Assembly: GCA_019244295.1 (NCBI GenBank)
Contig: JAFASX010000033.1
Coordinates: 1 to 47,417 of the forward strand
Origin: Pseudonocardia sp.
Lineage (GTDB): Bacteria; Actinomycetota; Actinomycetes; Mycobacteriales; Pseudonocardiaceae
Direction of reading: 5' to 3'
DNA: 47,417 nt
Shown piece after piece: positions 35,032 through 43,691 of this stretch; position 1 is the stretch's first letter; the number at the start of each line of letters is the position of its first letter. A model generated the notes under the pieces. That model worked only from the letters and a program-made list of their open reading frames with translations. It was not told where the DNA came from and did no database searches. Both the position numbers and the translations under genes were made by a program.

Positions 35032-36469
35032 GCACGGTCAGCGTGAAGGCCAGCACCGAGCCTGGGTTGTCGAGCTTGCCGCTCTGTGCTCCGGACTGGG
35101 GACCAGCCAGTCCTTCGCTGTCGGTGAGGATATAGATAGTCTTGCGGTCTGGGCTGATCGCGGTGTCGCGGTATCGGTTGCCGGTGCGGAACAACTGCAC
35201 CACGTCGCCCTGCACCGAGCCGCCGTCCTGAGTGAGCTTCAACACATAGAGGCTGCCGTTCTTCAGACTCGGCACCAGCAGCGCGTTGGCCAGGGCCGGG
35301 TTCGGCGCCCCCTCCGGGGGAAAGTACTCGACGCTGGCCGGGGCGATCGACGGCCAGCACAGGTCGTATTCCTCCGCGCAGGTCTCGTCTTTGAAGTTGT
35401 GCCCGGTCGGCACCGTGTAGAGGGTCTTGAGCGGCTCAACGTAGTCGGGGTCGTTCCATTCGGTTTCTTTCGGCCCCAGCGGCACCGAGGCGGGGATGTC
35501 GTAGTCGTCGTACTTCAGCTGCGCGCAGTTCGGCGCGGCCGACCAGTTCGCGTACCGGTAGGCCTGGTCGTCCCGGAACCCGGCGACGAACGGCCAGCCG
35601 TAGTTCTTGCCGGCTTGGATCAGGTTGATCTCGTCGTCGGTTTTCGGGCCATGCTCGGAGGAGAACAGCCGTCCGCCTGGTCCGAAGGCCAACCCCTGCG
35701 GGTTGCGATGGCCGTAGGTGTAGATGTGGCTGCGCACGCCGTGGATCACCGGGTTGTCATCCGGCACGCCGCCGTCCGGGTTCAGCCTCAGTATCTTGCC
35801 GACGTAGGTGCTCCAGTCCTTCGCCGCGACCTGCTCGGCGGTTGGCAGGTCCTGGGCTCGGATCGGCAGGCATGCTCGGTCGAACTGGTTGTTGCCCATG
35901 TCGCCGATCGAGTAGTAGAGCTTCTGGTCTGGCCCGACACGCAGCCGGCCGGCGTCGTGATCCCTGCTGGCTGGCAACCCGGAGAGGATGTCCACCGGAT
36001 CGCGCAGCGTGGCCGCCGCCTGGTCGTAGGCGTACCGCACGATCTTGCCCCGCAAATCGGGTGCCGCGTCGGTACCCGCGTTGTAGCTGTAGGCCAGATA
36101 CACCACTTCGTTCCCGAACGCCAGCCCCAGCAGGCCGTCCTGAGCGCCGCTGGCGGATACCTCCGGGATGGTCAACACCGTGCTGGTGGCGCCGGTGACC
36201 GGATCGATTCGGGTGACGCGTTTGCCGGTTTTCTCGGTGACCCAGAGGCGGTTGTCCGGACCCCAGGTCAACGACCACGGGTGGTTCAGTCCGCTGGTCA
36301 GCACCTTCATCGTTGGCGGCGGCCCGAGCTGGGCGACTGGCCCGGAGGGCTGTCGGCTCCGGGTGGGCATGCTGGACTCCCGGGGTGGTGTCCCGGGCGG
36401 GGGCGCGCATGCCGCTGCCCATAGCACGGCGCACACCAGCGGCATGGTCGAGGCCAGCCATCGCTTCAC
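35024..36469 (-). CDS. PQQ-type glucose/sorbosone dehydrogenase lipoprotein
   Basis: Secreted beta-propeller sugar dehydrogenase (GSDH family). After a signal peptide with lipobox-like LWAAAC, family motifs are GLNHPWSLTWGPDNRLWVTE, RDHDAGRLRVGPDQKLYYS (catalytic His region) and YGHRNPQGLAFGPGGRLFSS. 481 residues from GTG 36469, which has GGAGGTG 7 bases upstream; the frame runs back to 36511. PQQ is presumed from the family; no PQQ synthesis genes are in the window. Confidence 0.9.
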   Translation of the reverse strand: MKRWLASTMPLVCAVLWAAACAPPPGTPPRESSMPTRSRQPSGPVAQLGPPPTMKVLTSGLNHPWSLTWGPDNRLWVTEKTGKRVTRIDPVTGATSTVLTIPEVSASGAQDGLLGLAFGNEVVYLAYSYNAGTDAAPDLRGKIVRYAYDQAAATLRDPVDILSGLPASRDHDAGRLRVGPDQKLYYSIGDMGNNQFDRACLPIRAQDLPTAEQVAAKDWSTYVGKILRLNPDGGVPDDNPVIHGVRSHIYTYGHRNPQGLAFGPGGRLFSSEHGPKTDDEINLIQAGKNYGWPFVAGFRDDQAYRYANWSAAPNCAQLKYDDYDIPASVPLGPKETEWNDPDYVEPLKTLYTVPTGHNFKDETCAEEYDLCWPSIAPASVEYFPPEGAPNPALANALLVPSLKNGSLYVLKLTQDGGSVQGDVVQLFRTGNRYRDTAISPDRKTIYILTDSEGLAGPQSGAQSGKLDNPGSVLAFTLTVPK

Positions 36470-36551
36470 CCGGGTCACCTCCGCTTGGCTGGGAGCATGT
36501 GCGAACGCCACATTCGGCCGCTTTTAGCGTTCGTAAAGGGCCGTCCGCTCG

Positions 36552-36929
36552 CTAGGGGCCGGCGAGCTGCAGGTCCAGGTTGTCGGCACCGGCTGCCACC
36601 AGCCGCAACGGCCGGTCGAATCCGGTCGGGCTCAGCTCGGACAGCGCGGTGGTGTGCCGGAACAACGCCAACCCGTTCGCGACCACCACCCCACCGATCA
36701 GCAACTGACCGGCCAGCTCCAGCAGCCGGCGCAGGTCTGTGCCGTCGACTTTGGCGATGGGCGACTCGATCCGGATCCACTCGCCGTCGTCGACGATGTG
36801 GTGCATGCTCACCCGTTGGGTGCGCCCCGCCGTGGTGGGCAGATCGAAGTCGACGGTCTGGTCGGTCTGGCCGAACACCTCGTACCGCACCCTGACGTAG
36901 GACACCAATTCGGTCCACGTGGTCGCCAC
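36552..36929 (-). CDS. small soluble protein, YbjN-like guess
   Basis: 125 residues, no membrane segment. VDFDLPTTAGRTQRVSMHHI, WIRIESPIAKV and LLELAGQLLIGGVVVANGLA resemble the two-layer fold of YbjN/type III chaperone-like proteins widespread in actinobacteria, but I am not sure. Divergent from the beta-lactamase remnant; starts are 19 bp apart. Confidence 0.65.
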   Translation of the reverse strand: MATTWTELVSYVRVRYEVFGQTDQTVDFDLPTTAGRTQRVSMHHIVDDGEWIRIESPIAKVDGTDLRRLLELAGQLLIGGVVVANGLALFRHTTALSELSPTGFDRPLRLVAAGADNLDLQLAGP

Positions 36930-36948
36930 AGGCGAACGTTAGCGCACG

Positions 36949-37245
36949 ATGCAAATCATTGTTCCGCCGGCATGGGGTTTCGAGCTCGAGCCGGCGCCTG
37001 GCCGGGTTTGGTCCGGGTTGCTCCGGGTTTGGTCCCCCGAGATGTTCACCGAGATGCTGATGACCGGGATCGGGTTCGGTCTAGAATCCGCGGTCAATCT
37101 CGACCCCAGCGCGACGAAGGTCTTCTCCAGCGTCGGCGAGTTCGCCTGGGGCGGAGCGGCAAGCACCGCGTTTTCGATCGACCCGAAGGAGGAGCTCACC
37201 GCGATGTTGCTCACCCAGCTGATGCCCCCGAGGGACCTGACGTAA
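36949..37245 (+). pseudogene. C-terminal remnant of a serine beta-lactamase-family hydrolase
   Basis: About 98 codons. The part after 37030 reads GIGFGLESAVNLDPSATKVF, then GEFAWGGAASTAFSIDPKEE and MLLTQLMP, the distinctive C-terminal strand-loop of class C beta-lactamase/PBP-like serine hydrolases (WGGAAxT...DPxxxL). The SxxK and YxN-bearing N-terminal two thirds are absent, replaced by unrelated sequence. Its TAA shares a base with the next ATG (TAATG). Confidence 0.82.
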
Positions 37246-37634
37246 TGGGACTCGCTTTCAAGGTCGCGGTCAACGCGGTGGCGCTGTGGGCGGCCACGGT
37301 GTTGGTCGACGGCATCGAGCTCGGTGGCGCTGACCTCACCACCCGGGTGATCACCCTGATCGCCGTGGCGCTGATCTTCGGTGTGGTGAACGCCGTGCTG
37401 AAGCCGATCATTAAGACGGTGGGGTGCGCCTTCTACCTGCTGACCCTTGGCCTAATTGGGTTGGTGGTGAACGGGCTGCTATTCCTCTTGGTGGCCAAGA
37501 TCAGCGGCTATCTCGGCCTGCCGTTCGCGGTCCACGGATTCTTGGCGGCGTTCTGGGGAGCAATAGTGGTTGGCGTGGTTGGTTTCGTCCTGCATTTGAT
37601 CATCCCGGATCGATACGACGAGCCTTGGGATTGA
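37245..37634 (+). CDS. phage-holin-like four-helix membrane protein (PF04020 type)
   Basis: 129 residues, four hydrophobic helices. NAVALWAATVLVDGIELGG, GVVNAVLKPIIKTVGCAFYL and LGLIGLVVNGLLFLLVAKI match the holin-IV-like/mycobacterial membrane protein family found in most actinobacteria. Despite the name, no phage link is implied. ATG overlaps the stop of the beta-lactamase remnant. Confidence 0.88.
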   Translation: MGLAFKVAVNAVALWAATVLVDGIELGGADLTTRVITLIAVALIFGVVNAVLKPIIKTVGCAFYLLTLGLIGLVVNGLLFLLVAKISGYLGLPFAVHGFLAAFWGAIVVGVVGFVLHLIIPDRYDEPWD

Positions 37635-37860
37635 TCGTAGCCGTTCGGGTAGTTACTCGGAGCGTGTCGTCAACACCATCCGAATGGCCCATCGCTGGCC
37701 CTGAGTTTAGCTCGTTGTACAGGGGGAATGCGAGAACTGGGTCACTATATCCGTTAAGGACGTGACTGCGCGCTAATAGTGGGCGACCATGGTTACTTCG
37801 GATCGCGGCTCAGCGCCGAGACGCCCGCCGAAGTCGGGCCACCCAGGGCGGAGGTGCGGG

Positions 37861-38079
37861 ATGTCCATGCACGGATCGATGGATCACCACGAGCGCATGC
37901 GGTTGCGTGCGGCCGCCTTCAGGGCGACGCGCGTTTACCCTGGCCCGGTCGGTGAGTTGCTGTCACGTGAGCTGCTCTCGTGGGAGGAGTTCGGTTATCG
38001 GCTCGGTTCGCAGGGGCTGATCATGGGAATTGTGGACGCGGTTATGAAAGCTCCGATCCAGCACCCAGAAGCCGCTTGA
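37861..38079 (+). CDS. small conserved-looking actinobacterial protein
   Basis: 72 residues from ATG 37861 (MSMHGSMDHHERMRLRAAAF). The remainder, YPGPVGELLSRELLSWEEFG and LIMGIVDAVMKAP, is a helical amphipathic pattern that I associate with short uncharacterised actinobacterial proteins. The frame extends to an ATG at 37789 with atypical sequence. Upstream 37635-37788 holds no gene. Confidence 0.65.
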   Translation: MSMHGSMDHHERMRLRAAAFRATRVYPGPVGELLSRELLSWEEFGYRLGSQGLIMGIVDAVMKAPIQHPEAA

Positions 38080-38124
38080 CCCCAGGCCCTGCGCGGGGGG
38101 CGGCGCTCAGCGCCCTGCCGTTCG

Positions 38125-39510
38125 TTACCGGTCGTTGCTACCTGGTCGACCCGGAGTCCACGTCACCGGCAAGTGCTTGATGCCGTTGATGAACATCGAT
38201 CTCAGCCGCACCGGGGGCGCGGTAGCGTGAATGTCCGGCATCCGGCTCAGCAGCTGGTGGAACATCACGCTGATCTCCTGGCGAGCGAGGTGCGCGCCAA
38301 GACAAAAATGTGGTCCATGGGCGCCGAAGCCGATGTGCGGGTTGGGGGAGCGCCGCACCTGGAACGTCTCCGCCTCGGCAAAATATGCCGGATCGCGGTT
38401 GGCTGCCTCGTAAAACATCAGCACCTTGTCGCCAGGCTCCAGTCGCTGGCCGGACAGCTCGAACGGTTGGGCGTGGTCGGACACCGTGCGGCGCATGAAG
38501 ATCACCGGCGAGGCGTAGCGCACGATTTCCTCGACCGCGGTCGGGGTGAAGCGGTCAAGATCCGCAAGCCAAATGGCGCGCTGCTCGGGGTGCTCGGTGA
38601 GTAGCTGGATACCCCAGCTGATCGCGTTGCGGGTGGTCTCGTTTCCGGCCACCGCGAGCAGGATGAAAAAAGACGCCAGCTCATCCGGGGTAAGGGCTTC
38701 ACCGTCGACCTGAGCGTTGATCAATAGTGAGGTCAGGTCGTCGGTGGGGTGCTTGGCGCGCTGGGCGGCCAGCTCTCGCATCAACTTGGCTACGTCAGCG
38801 CCGGCCTGCATGACGGCGCCGAACATGCCGGCCATGTCGGGCACGTATTCTGGGTCGAGCGCACCGAGTATGACGTTGGTCCGGTTGAGCACGAACTCGT
38901 GATATTCGACCGGGACGCCCAATAGATCGCAGATAACTGCCAGCGGCAATTTGGCGGCGATCGCGGTGACCGCGTCACAATCGCCGGCTTCGATCACGTC
39001 GTCCACGATGCGAGTGGCCAGCCGCGTAATGTTGTCGGTCAGCGCGTTCAGCTGGCGTTGGGTAAAACCTTTGGACACGATGCGCCGTAGCCGCGCGTGC
39101 CGAGGGTCATCCATGTTGATCATCGAGCCGTAGAACTCGTTGAACTCCACTGGTGCGTCGACCGCGCTCGTGGCGCCCTTGCTAGAAGTGAAGATCATTG
39201 GATTGCGGCTGACCGCAATGATGTCGTCCATCCGGGTGAGCGCGTAGTAACCCGGACCGGACTGGATGAAGGGGACGTGCGGTTCGCGATAGAAGGGGAA
39301 TCCCGGTTGGGCCCGTAGCGCGGCATAGGCGGCGCGTCGATATTCCAGCGGCCTGGCCCAGAAACCGTCGATGTCCGAGAGATTGATGTCGTTGGCGTTG
39401 GCTTTCCTGACTCCGTTGGCTTTCCTGACTCCGCTGGGGTTGATGTCGCTGGCCTGCTCGGTCGTGCTCGCCGGGTGGACGTCACTGGCGCTCGGGCGTG
39501 CGATGGTCAT
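38125..39510 (-). CDS. cytochrome P450, CYP124/125/142-like
   Basis: 461 residues. Heme-binding loop FGAHGPHFCLGAHLA with Cys403; I-helix AVAGNETTRNAISWG; ExxR as EEIVR; and the lipid/sterol-P450 ending RSMFINGIKHLPVTW, which resembles mycobacterial CYP124/125/142 that hydroxylate methyl-branched lipids and cholesterol side chains. The N-terminal 45 residues are a variable Ser/Thr/Asn-rich leader containing a GVRKAN duplication from an 18-bp tandem repeat (39397-39432). No ferredoxin or reductase gene is adjacent. Confidence 0.93.
   Translation of the reverse strand: MTIARPSASDVHPASTTEQASDINPSGVRKANGVRKANANDINLSDIDGFWARPLEYRRAAYAALRAQPGFPFYREPHVPFIQSGPGYYALTRMDDIIAVSRNPMIFTSSKGATSAVDAPVEFNEFYGSMINMDDPRHARLRRIVSKGFTQRQLNALTDNITRLATRIVDDVIEAGDCDAVTAIAAKLPLAVICDLLGVPVEYHEFVLNRTNVILGALDPEYVPDMAGMFGAVMQAGADVAKLMRELAAQRAKHPTDDLTSLLINAQVDGEALTPDELASFFILLAVAGNETTRNAISWGIQLLTEHPEQRAIWLADLDRFTPTAVEEIVRYASPVIFMRRTVSDHAQPFELSGQRLEPGDKVLMFYEAANRDPAYFAEAETFQVRRSPNPHIGFGAHGPHFCLGAHLARQEISVMFHQLLSRMPDIHATAPPVRLRSMFINGIKHLPVTWTPGRPGSNDR
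39397..39432. repeat. 18-bp tandem duplication in the P450 5' end
   Basis: Two perfect copies of GTTGGCTTTCCTGACTCC (plus strand), in frame with the P450, duplicating six residues of a disordered-looking leader. A third partial match (CGCTGGGGTTGATGTC) follows. Confidence 0.85.
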
Positions 39511-39630
39511 GGTCAGTAGCTTGACGTACTAGCGGTATGCACGCTATCCGTCGAATGTAGCGATTACTAGTCGTCCCAGACTGAGTAACATGAACCGCTG
39601 CGGTTCTCGCTTGGCAATGTGTAGACGAGC

Positions 39631-41430
39631 TCAGGCGGGAACGGACAGTCCGCTCGGGCGCTGGTACCAGCCGTCGGCGGCGGTTGGTTTGGCCACCGTA
39701 CCGCGGGTGCGCCGAAGCAGGGTGACCGCGTCGATCTCCTGGCCGGTATCGGAGATGGCCCGCACGGTCATCTTCGACTCGCCCCCCGCCGGTGCCGGTA
39801 CCACGTCCACCTGAAGAAACGCGTAGTCCAGGTAGCGCGCCTGGGACCAGTCGATGGTCTCTGGCTGCTTGGAGCCATCAGCGGCGTTGATGAAGCTGAC
39901 CACGTGGGTGCCGCTGTCTGGGCCGGCGAACCCCCGGTAGCGGTCGGTGACGTTCGGTTGCCAGCTGTAGCGTGGCCGGCCACCCGAGCCGACGCAGATG
40001 TAGGTCGTGCCATCCGTCTCCGGGCGCACGGTGGATCCGTCCGGGGCCTGTGCCGCGCTGCGTCCAGCCTTGATCGGGTTGGTCCGCTCGTACTGGTGGT
40101 TGTGGCCCTGCACCACGAGATCCACCGTGAACTCTTCGAACAGCGGGGCCCATGCATTCCGCACGCCGAAGTCGGATGCGTGCGACTTGCTGGTGGCATA
40201 CGCGCAGTGGTGGAAGAACGCCACGATGAAGTCGATTGTCGGGTCCGCCCGCAGCGTGCTCAGGGTTTGGCGCACCCAGGCGGTTTGGCTGCCATTGCTG
40301 TAGCCGGCGTTTGTCCGGATCTCGGTGGACAGATCGTTGGCGTCCAGGCTGAGCAGCCCGACATTTCCATAACGGAACGAGTATACCGAAGGGCAGTTCG
40401 ACGGTCCGGATTTCGGCAGGTCCAGTCGTGCCGCGTGCCCGCCGTAGCCATGGGTGGCCCCACCCGGCGCCTTGTTGTCGTCATAGATCGCCTCCATGTC
40501 GTGATTGCCGGTGGCGAACATCCACGGAGTGGTCGAGGCACTGGTCTCGATGGTGGCGAAATAAGTGGTCCAGGTGGTGGGGTCGAAGTTATTGAAGCCG
40601 TTGTCGGCATCTTTCGGAGCATCGTTGCGAATTGGTTCGCCGGTGCCGCTCGGGTCGGCGTAGCAAATATCACCGGCGAGTAGGTGGAACGCCGGATTGC
40701 GTTTGGTGATCAGGCCCACCATAGTGTTCGCCGGGGTCTGGGTTCGGCGGGTGTCATCGGGTTTGTAGTAATTGTCCGAGAAACCCAGCTGGTGGTCGGT
40801 GGGGTCGGTGTTGACGCCTTGGTCGCCAAACGCGGTGAAGGTGAACGGGACGCGCGCGCTGGCCTCCGGGGCGGTGCTGAATACCGCGTCGGCCGTGGTG
40901 GTCCCATCCGGCAACCGGAAGCGGTAGTGATACCGCTGCCCAGGGCTGAGTTGGTTGGCCAGGCCGTGCACGAAGAACTGGTCGGCGGATCGGATCGAAC
41001 CGTCCTCCTGGGGCACCATGCTGACCAGGTGGCGCACCTCGGCCTCAAGAGTGCGTCCGTAATCGGTGCCGGTGCCAAGGTCGACCAGGATCGTTCCGGT
41101 CGGTTTCCCGGTCAGCTCGGCCGCGATCGCCATCTCGGTGCGGGCATCGGCTCCGAACGACAACCGCCGCCCGGTGAGCTGGACCGCCCCGCCGGTCGCT
41201 GGCCCAGTCGGCGGGGCGCCGGACGGCCCGCCGCACGCCGCCGCCGAAACCAACCCCAGCCCGGCGAGCGCGCCAGCCGCCCCGCGCAGCGCCGACCGTC
41301 GGCTGATCGGCCGTGCCCGCAGGAACGCGCGCACCCAGTCCCGTTGCTCACCGATACACATCGCGCTGGCCAGCTCAACTGGCACACCGACATTGGGGGT
41401 CTCACCAGGCGGATTCAGCCGTTGCGTCAT
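39631..41430 (-). CDS. Tat-exported purple-acid-phosphatase-like metallophosphoesterase
   Basis: 599 residues from ATG 41430. A twin-arginine signal (ISRRSALRGAAGALAGLGLV) begins near residue 43 and ends in a lipobox-like AAAC. An N-terminal fibronectin/PAP-N-like domain precedes the metallophosphoesterase domain with TAFGDQG, LLAGDICYAD, ATGNHDME, AFFHHCAY and VQGHNHQYER, all five metal-site motifs intact. Predicted to hydrolyse phosphate esters outside the membrane. The frame opens at 41538, upstream of family sequence. Confidence 0.9.
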   Translation of the reverse strand: MTQRLNPPGETPNVGVPVELASAMCIGEQRDWVRAFLRARPISRRSALRGAAGALAGLGLVSAAACGGPSGAPPTGPATGGAVQLTGRRLSFGADARTEMAIAAELTGKPTGTILVDLGTGTDYGRTLEAEVRHLVSMVPQEDGSIRSADQFFVHGLANQLSPGQRYHYRFRLPDGTTTADAVFSTAPEASARVPFTFTAFGDQGVNTDPTDHQLGFSDNYYKPDDTRRTQTPANTMVGLITKRNPAFHLLAGDICYADPSGTGEPIRNDAPKDADNGFNNFDPTTWTTYFATIETSASTTPWMFATGNHDMEAIYDDNKAPGGATHGYGGHAARLDLPKSGPSNCPSVYSFRYGNVGLLSLDANDLSTEIRTNAGYSNGSQTAWVRQTLSTLRADPTIDFIVAFFHHCAYATSKSHASDFGVRNAWAPLFEEFTVDLVVQGHNHQYERTNPIKAGRSAAQAPDGSTVRPETDGTTYICVGSGGRPRYSWQPNVTDRYRGFAGPDSGTHVVSFINAADGSKQPETIDWSQARYLDYAFLQVDVVPAPAGGESKMTVRAISDTGQEIDAVTLLRRTRGTVAKPTAADGWYQRPSGLSVPA

Positions 41431-41530
41431 ACCAGCAATATCGTCTTCTGGTCGGCTCGTGTCAGCGTTGATCATCTGAAGGAACGGTGAACGAAGCGCG
41501 TCGGGACGCCCCAGCGGTCCGAAGCAGGCG

Positions 41531-42229
41531 TCACACATAGATATCGAACGGGTTGATCAGGATGAGATCATCCCGTTGCGAGGCGTGCTCGGCGAGGCGG
41601 GCGGTGAATCCGTTGCGGGAGAACAGGAAACGCCGCGCCGTGCCCGCGTTTGGGTTGATGGCGGCGGCGAGGGCGGTTGTGCGGAGCTGGGAACGAGCGG
41701 GCTCGACGAAGCGGCAGTGGAACCGCGGGAACGGATCGCTGATCCGGTACGCGATCTTCTTGCTCCTGGCCGATGCTGTCACCGGCCGCGGCCGGTCAAC
41801 CAGCTCGAGACGCTCCAGCGTGTTGAGGATCTTGGTCACATGCGCCGGCTCGAGTTGGGTGCGGTTGCTGATCTCGCTGTTGCGGTTGTGACCCTGCGCG
41901 ATGGACCGGGACGCCTCCGCACACGGAGAAAGCACGGACTCGGTCTTCTGGCGCGTATCCAGGGTGGAACAAGGCCGCTTCGCGGGGGAGGAACGGAGAC
42001 ACCTTCAACTGGCCGGTGTGGCGGCCGTACAGCCGGCCGGCGAGTACCTCGTCCTCGAAAAAAGACAGCCCACTGCCGGCCAGAACGATCGTACGTGGCT
42101 GGCGACGTGCGCGAGCAACTCGGTCTTGCCGACCCGCCGCCGGCCGTACACGACCAAGAACTCGGCGACGTCGCTCGACATTCGGCGCTCGAGCAGCTCC
42201 CGCTCGGTCGACCGGTTCAGGAACCGCAC
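41531..42229 (-). pseudogene. broken archaeal-type ATPase with DUF234 domain
   Basis: Three fragments in different frames, in the right order: RFLNRSTERELLERRMSSD to VVYGRRRVGKTELLAHVAS (Walker A, 42229-~42060); FLPREAALFHPGYAPEDRVR to FSVCGGVP (about 41990-41910); and SEISNRTQLEPAHVTKILNT to SDPFPRFHCRFVEPARS (41890 to 41531), the winged-helix/DUF234 end. About 200 residues of the ATPase core including Walker B are lost. Intact relatives, about 450 residues, are common accessory ATPases of unknown function. Confidence 0.85.
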
Positions 42230-42324
42230 TAAAAAATCCTACACAGGATAATCCGGATCTGGAAAATTCTTCTCAGCCAGGTTGGGTGCGCCTGCTCGGT
42301 GCGGGGGGGCGCCCGGGATCGGAG

Positions 42325-42360
42325 GGTTCGTTCGAACCGGGCCGACGGGTTGTGTAACAT
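42325..42360 (+). promoter_or_regulatory. candidate tRNA-Thr promoter with a palindrome at -35
   Basis: TAACAT at 42355-42360 is a good actinobacterial -10. The -35 position (about 42331-42337) lies within GGTTCG-TT-CGAACC (42325-42338), a perfect 6-bp inverted repeat. The tRNA starts 49 bp downstream. The palindrome may be an operator or a tRNA T-loop look-alike; function is inferred. Confidence 0.45.
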
Positions 42361-42408
42361 AGGCAGAGCTTCGCGGGGGACCGGCACGGTCTCCGGGCGG
42401 GCCAGCCG

Positions 42409-42481
42409 GCCCCTTTAGCTCAGTCGGCAGAGCGTCTCCATGGTAAGGAGAAGGTCTACGGTTCGATTCCGTAAAGGGGCT
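42409..42481 (+). tRNA. tRNA-Thr (GGT)
   Basis: Acceptor GCCCCTT (42409-42415) pairs with AAGGGGC (42474-42480); discriminator T, no encoded CCA. D-stem GCTC/GAGC; anticodon stem TCTCC/GGAGA around loop ATGGTAA, anticodon GGT; T-arm TACGG-TTCGATT-CCGTA. Normal 73-base tRNA. Confidence 0.96.
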
Positions 42482-42515
42482 CGACACCTCCGGGTGCGCG
42501 CGGGCAACCGCGCAC

Positions 42516-42591
42516 AGCGGTGTAGCTCAGTCGGTAGAGCAAGCGGCTCATAATCGCTGTGTCGCCGGTTCAAGTCCGGCCACCGCTACCA
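42516..42591 (+). tRNA. tRNA-Met (CAT), elongator type
   Basis: Acceptor AGCGGTG (42516-42522) pairs with CACCGCT (42581-42587), then A and an encoded CCA. Anticodon loop CTCATAA gives CAT. The A1-T72-type pairing and lack of the three consecutive G:C pairs in the anticodon stem argue for an elongator rather than initiator tRNA. 34 bp after tRNA-Thr and 32 bp before rpmG, as in many actinobacteria. Confidence 0.94.
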
Positions 42592-42623
42592 TATCCGTAA
42601 GTCGGCTAGACCAGGAGGCACCA

Positions 42624-42794
42624 GTGGCCGCCAAGACGACAGATGTCCGCCCTAAGATCACTATGGCGTGTGAGGTATGCAAGCACCGCAACTACATCAC
42701 CAAGAAGAACCGGCGTAACGACCCCGACCGACTGACCCTCAAGAAGCACTGCCCCAACTGCAACGCCCACCGGGTCCACCGCGAGACCCGCTGA
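42624..42794 (+). CDS. rpmG: 50S ribosomal protein L33
   Basis: 56 residues from a GTG preceded by AGGAGG. Zinc-binding form with C16-x2-C19 and C43-x2-C46 ([18 protein letters not shown], then HCPNCNAHR). Typical length and position between tRNA genes and hadA. Too short for ordinary ORF listing but unmistakable. Confidence 0.97.
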   Translation: MAAKTTDVRPKITMACEVCKHRNYITKKNRRNDPDRLTLKKHCPNCNAHRVHRETR

Positions 42795-42798
42795 GCCG

Positions 42799-43254
42799 TT
42801 GCCTCTCGACGAGTCCTACCTGGGTCGGGTGTCGCAGCCGTCTCCGCCGTACCAGGTGGGGCGGGAGAAAATCCGAGAGTTCGCTACCGCTATCGGCGAG
42901 CGGAGCCCGATGTGTCACGACGTTGTTGCGGCGCGCGCCGCCGGACATCCTGACTTGGTTGCGCCGCCAACGTTCACCGTGGTGTTCACTATGCCTCGGA
43001 TCGAGGCGCTGCTGCGCGAGCCAGCTTTCGGCTGGCGCTTTGAGGGAACCGTGCACGGGGGCCAGACCATCGAGTTTCACCGACCGATATGCGCCGGTGA
43101 CGAGCTGATCACTACGGTCGAGGTCAAAAACTTGACCATCCGTGCGGGAACTCACATGCTCACCCTGCGGTGCGAATCCAGCGACCAGTTTGGCAAGCCG
43201 GTGTGCGCCACCGAGGCACTGTTGCTCAGCCAGGCCGATGGAGACACCGTGTGA
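42799..43254 (+). CDS. hadA: (3R)-hydroxyacyl-ACP dehydratase subunit A
   Basis: 151 residues, hotdog fold (MaoC-like N-terminal/FAS1-type). PPYQVGREKIREFATAIGE, VAPPTFTVVFTMPRIEALL and HGGQTIEFHRPICAGDELIT match HadA, the non-catalytic stabilising partner of HadB in type II fatty-acid elongation. Four bp after rpmG and overlapping hadB by 4 bp. Outside mycolate makers the pair serves general or long-chain fatty-acid synthesis. Confidence 0.93.
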   Translation: MPLDESYLGRVSQPSPPYQVGREKIREFATAIGERSPMCHDVVAARAAGHPDLVAPPTFTVVFTMPRIEALLREPAFGWRFEGTVHGGQTIEFHRPICAGDELITTVEVKNLTIRAGTHMLTLRCESSDQFGKPVCATEALLLSQADGDTV

Positions 43255-43691
43255 CCACCTATGCCGAAGGTGATGAGCTGCCGCCGCTGCGGGTGACGCT
43301 CAACCGCACCGATCTGGTGCGCTACGCCGCAGCCAGCGGCGATCTGAACCCGATCCACTGGAGCGACCGGGTGGCTCAGCAGGTGGAGTTACCCGGCGTG
43401 GTCGCGCACGGCATGCTGACCATGGCGCTAGCTGGCCGGATGGTCACCACCTGGTTGGCTGACCCGGCCGCGGTTAGGTCGTACCAGGTGCGCTTTACCC
43501 GGCCGGTCCCGGTGCCGGACGTGGTCGACGGGGTCGACGACCCTGGGGGCGCGGTCATCGAGCTGTCCGGCACGCTGCGTTCGGTCGAGATGGTGAACGG
43601 GGTGCGCACCGGACGGGTCGACATCAAGGCCACCTTTGAGGGCAAGACCGTGCTTGGCCGTGCGTCCGCGGTGGTGTCGCTGCCCCACTGA
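43251..43691 (+). CDS. hadB: (3R)-hydroxyacyl-ACP dehydratase subunit B
   Basis: 146 residues from GTG 43251, which overlaps hadA (GTGTGA). The hydratase-2/MaoC catalytic motif is YAAASGDLNPIHWSD with D31 and H36; VAHGMLTMALAGR follows. Forms the active dehydratase heterodimer with HadA. The frame extends back to 43170 inside hadA. No hadC is seen; synteny breaks just downstream. Confidence 0.94.
   Translation: MTTYAEGDELPPLRVTLNRTDLVRYAAASGDLNPIHWSDRVAQQVELPGVVAHGMLTMALAGRMVTTWLADPAAVRSYQVRFTRPVPVPDVVDGVDDPGGAVIELSGTLRSVEMVNGVRTGRVDIKATFEGKTVLGRASAVVSLPH

Noticed and set aside
34505..36424. 639-codon plus-strand frame opposite the esterase and sugar dehydrogenase
   Set aside because: It spans two convincing minus-strand genes and the repeat between them and has no family motif; a third-position GC artefact.
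37245..37634. Holin-like name taken as evidence of a prophage
   Set aside because: The PF04020-type family is a chromosomal actinobacterial membrane protein and no phage structural, lysis or integrase gene is nearby.
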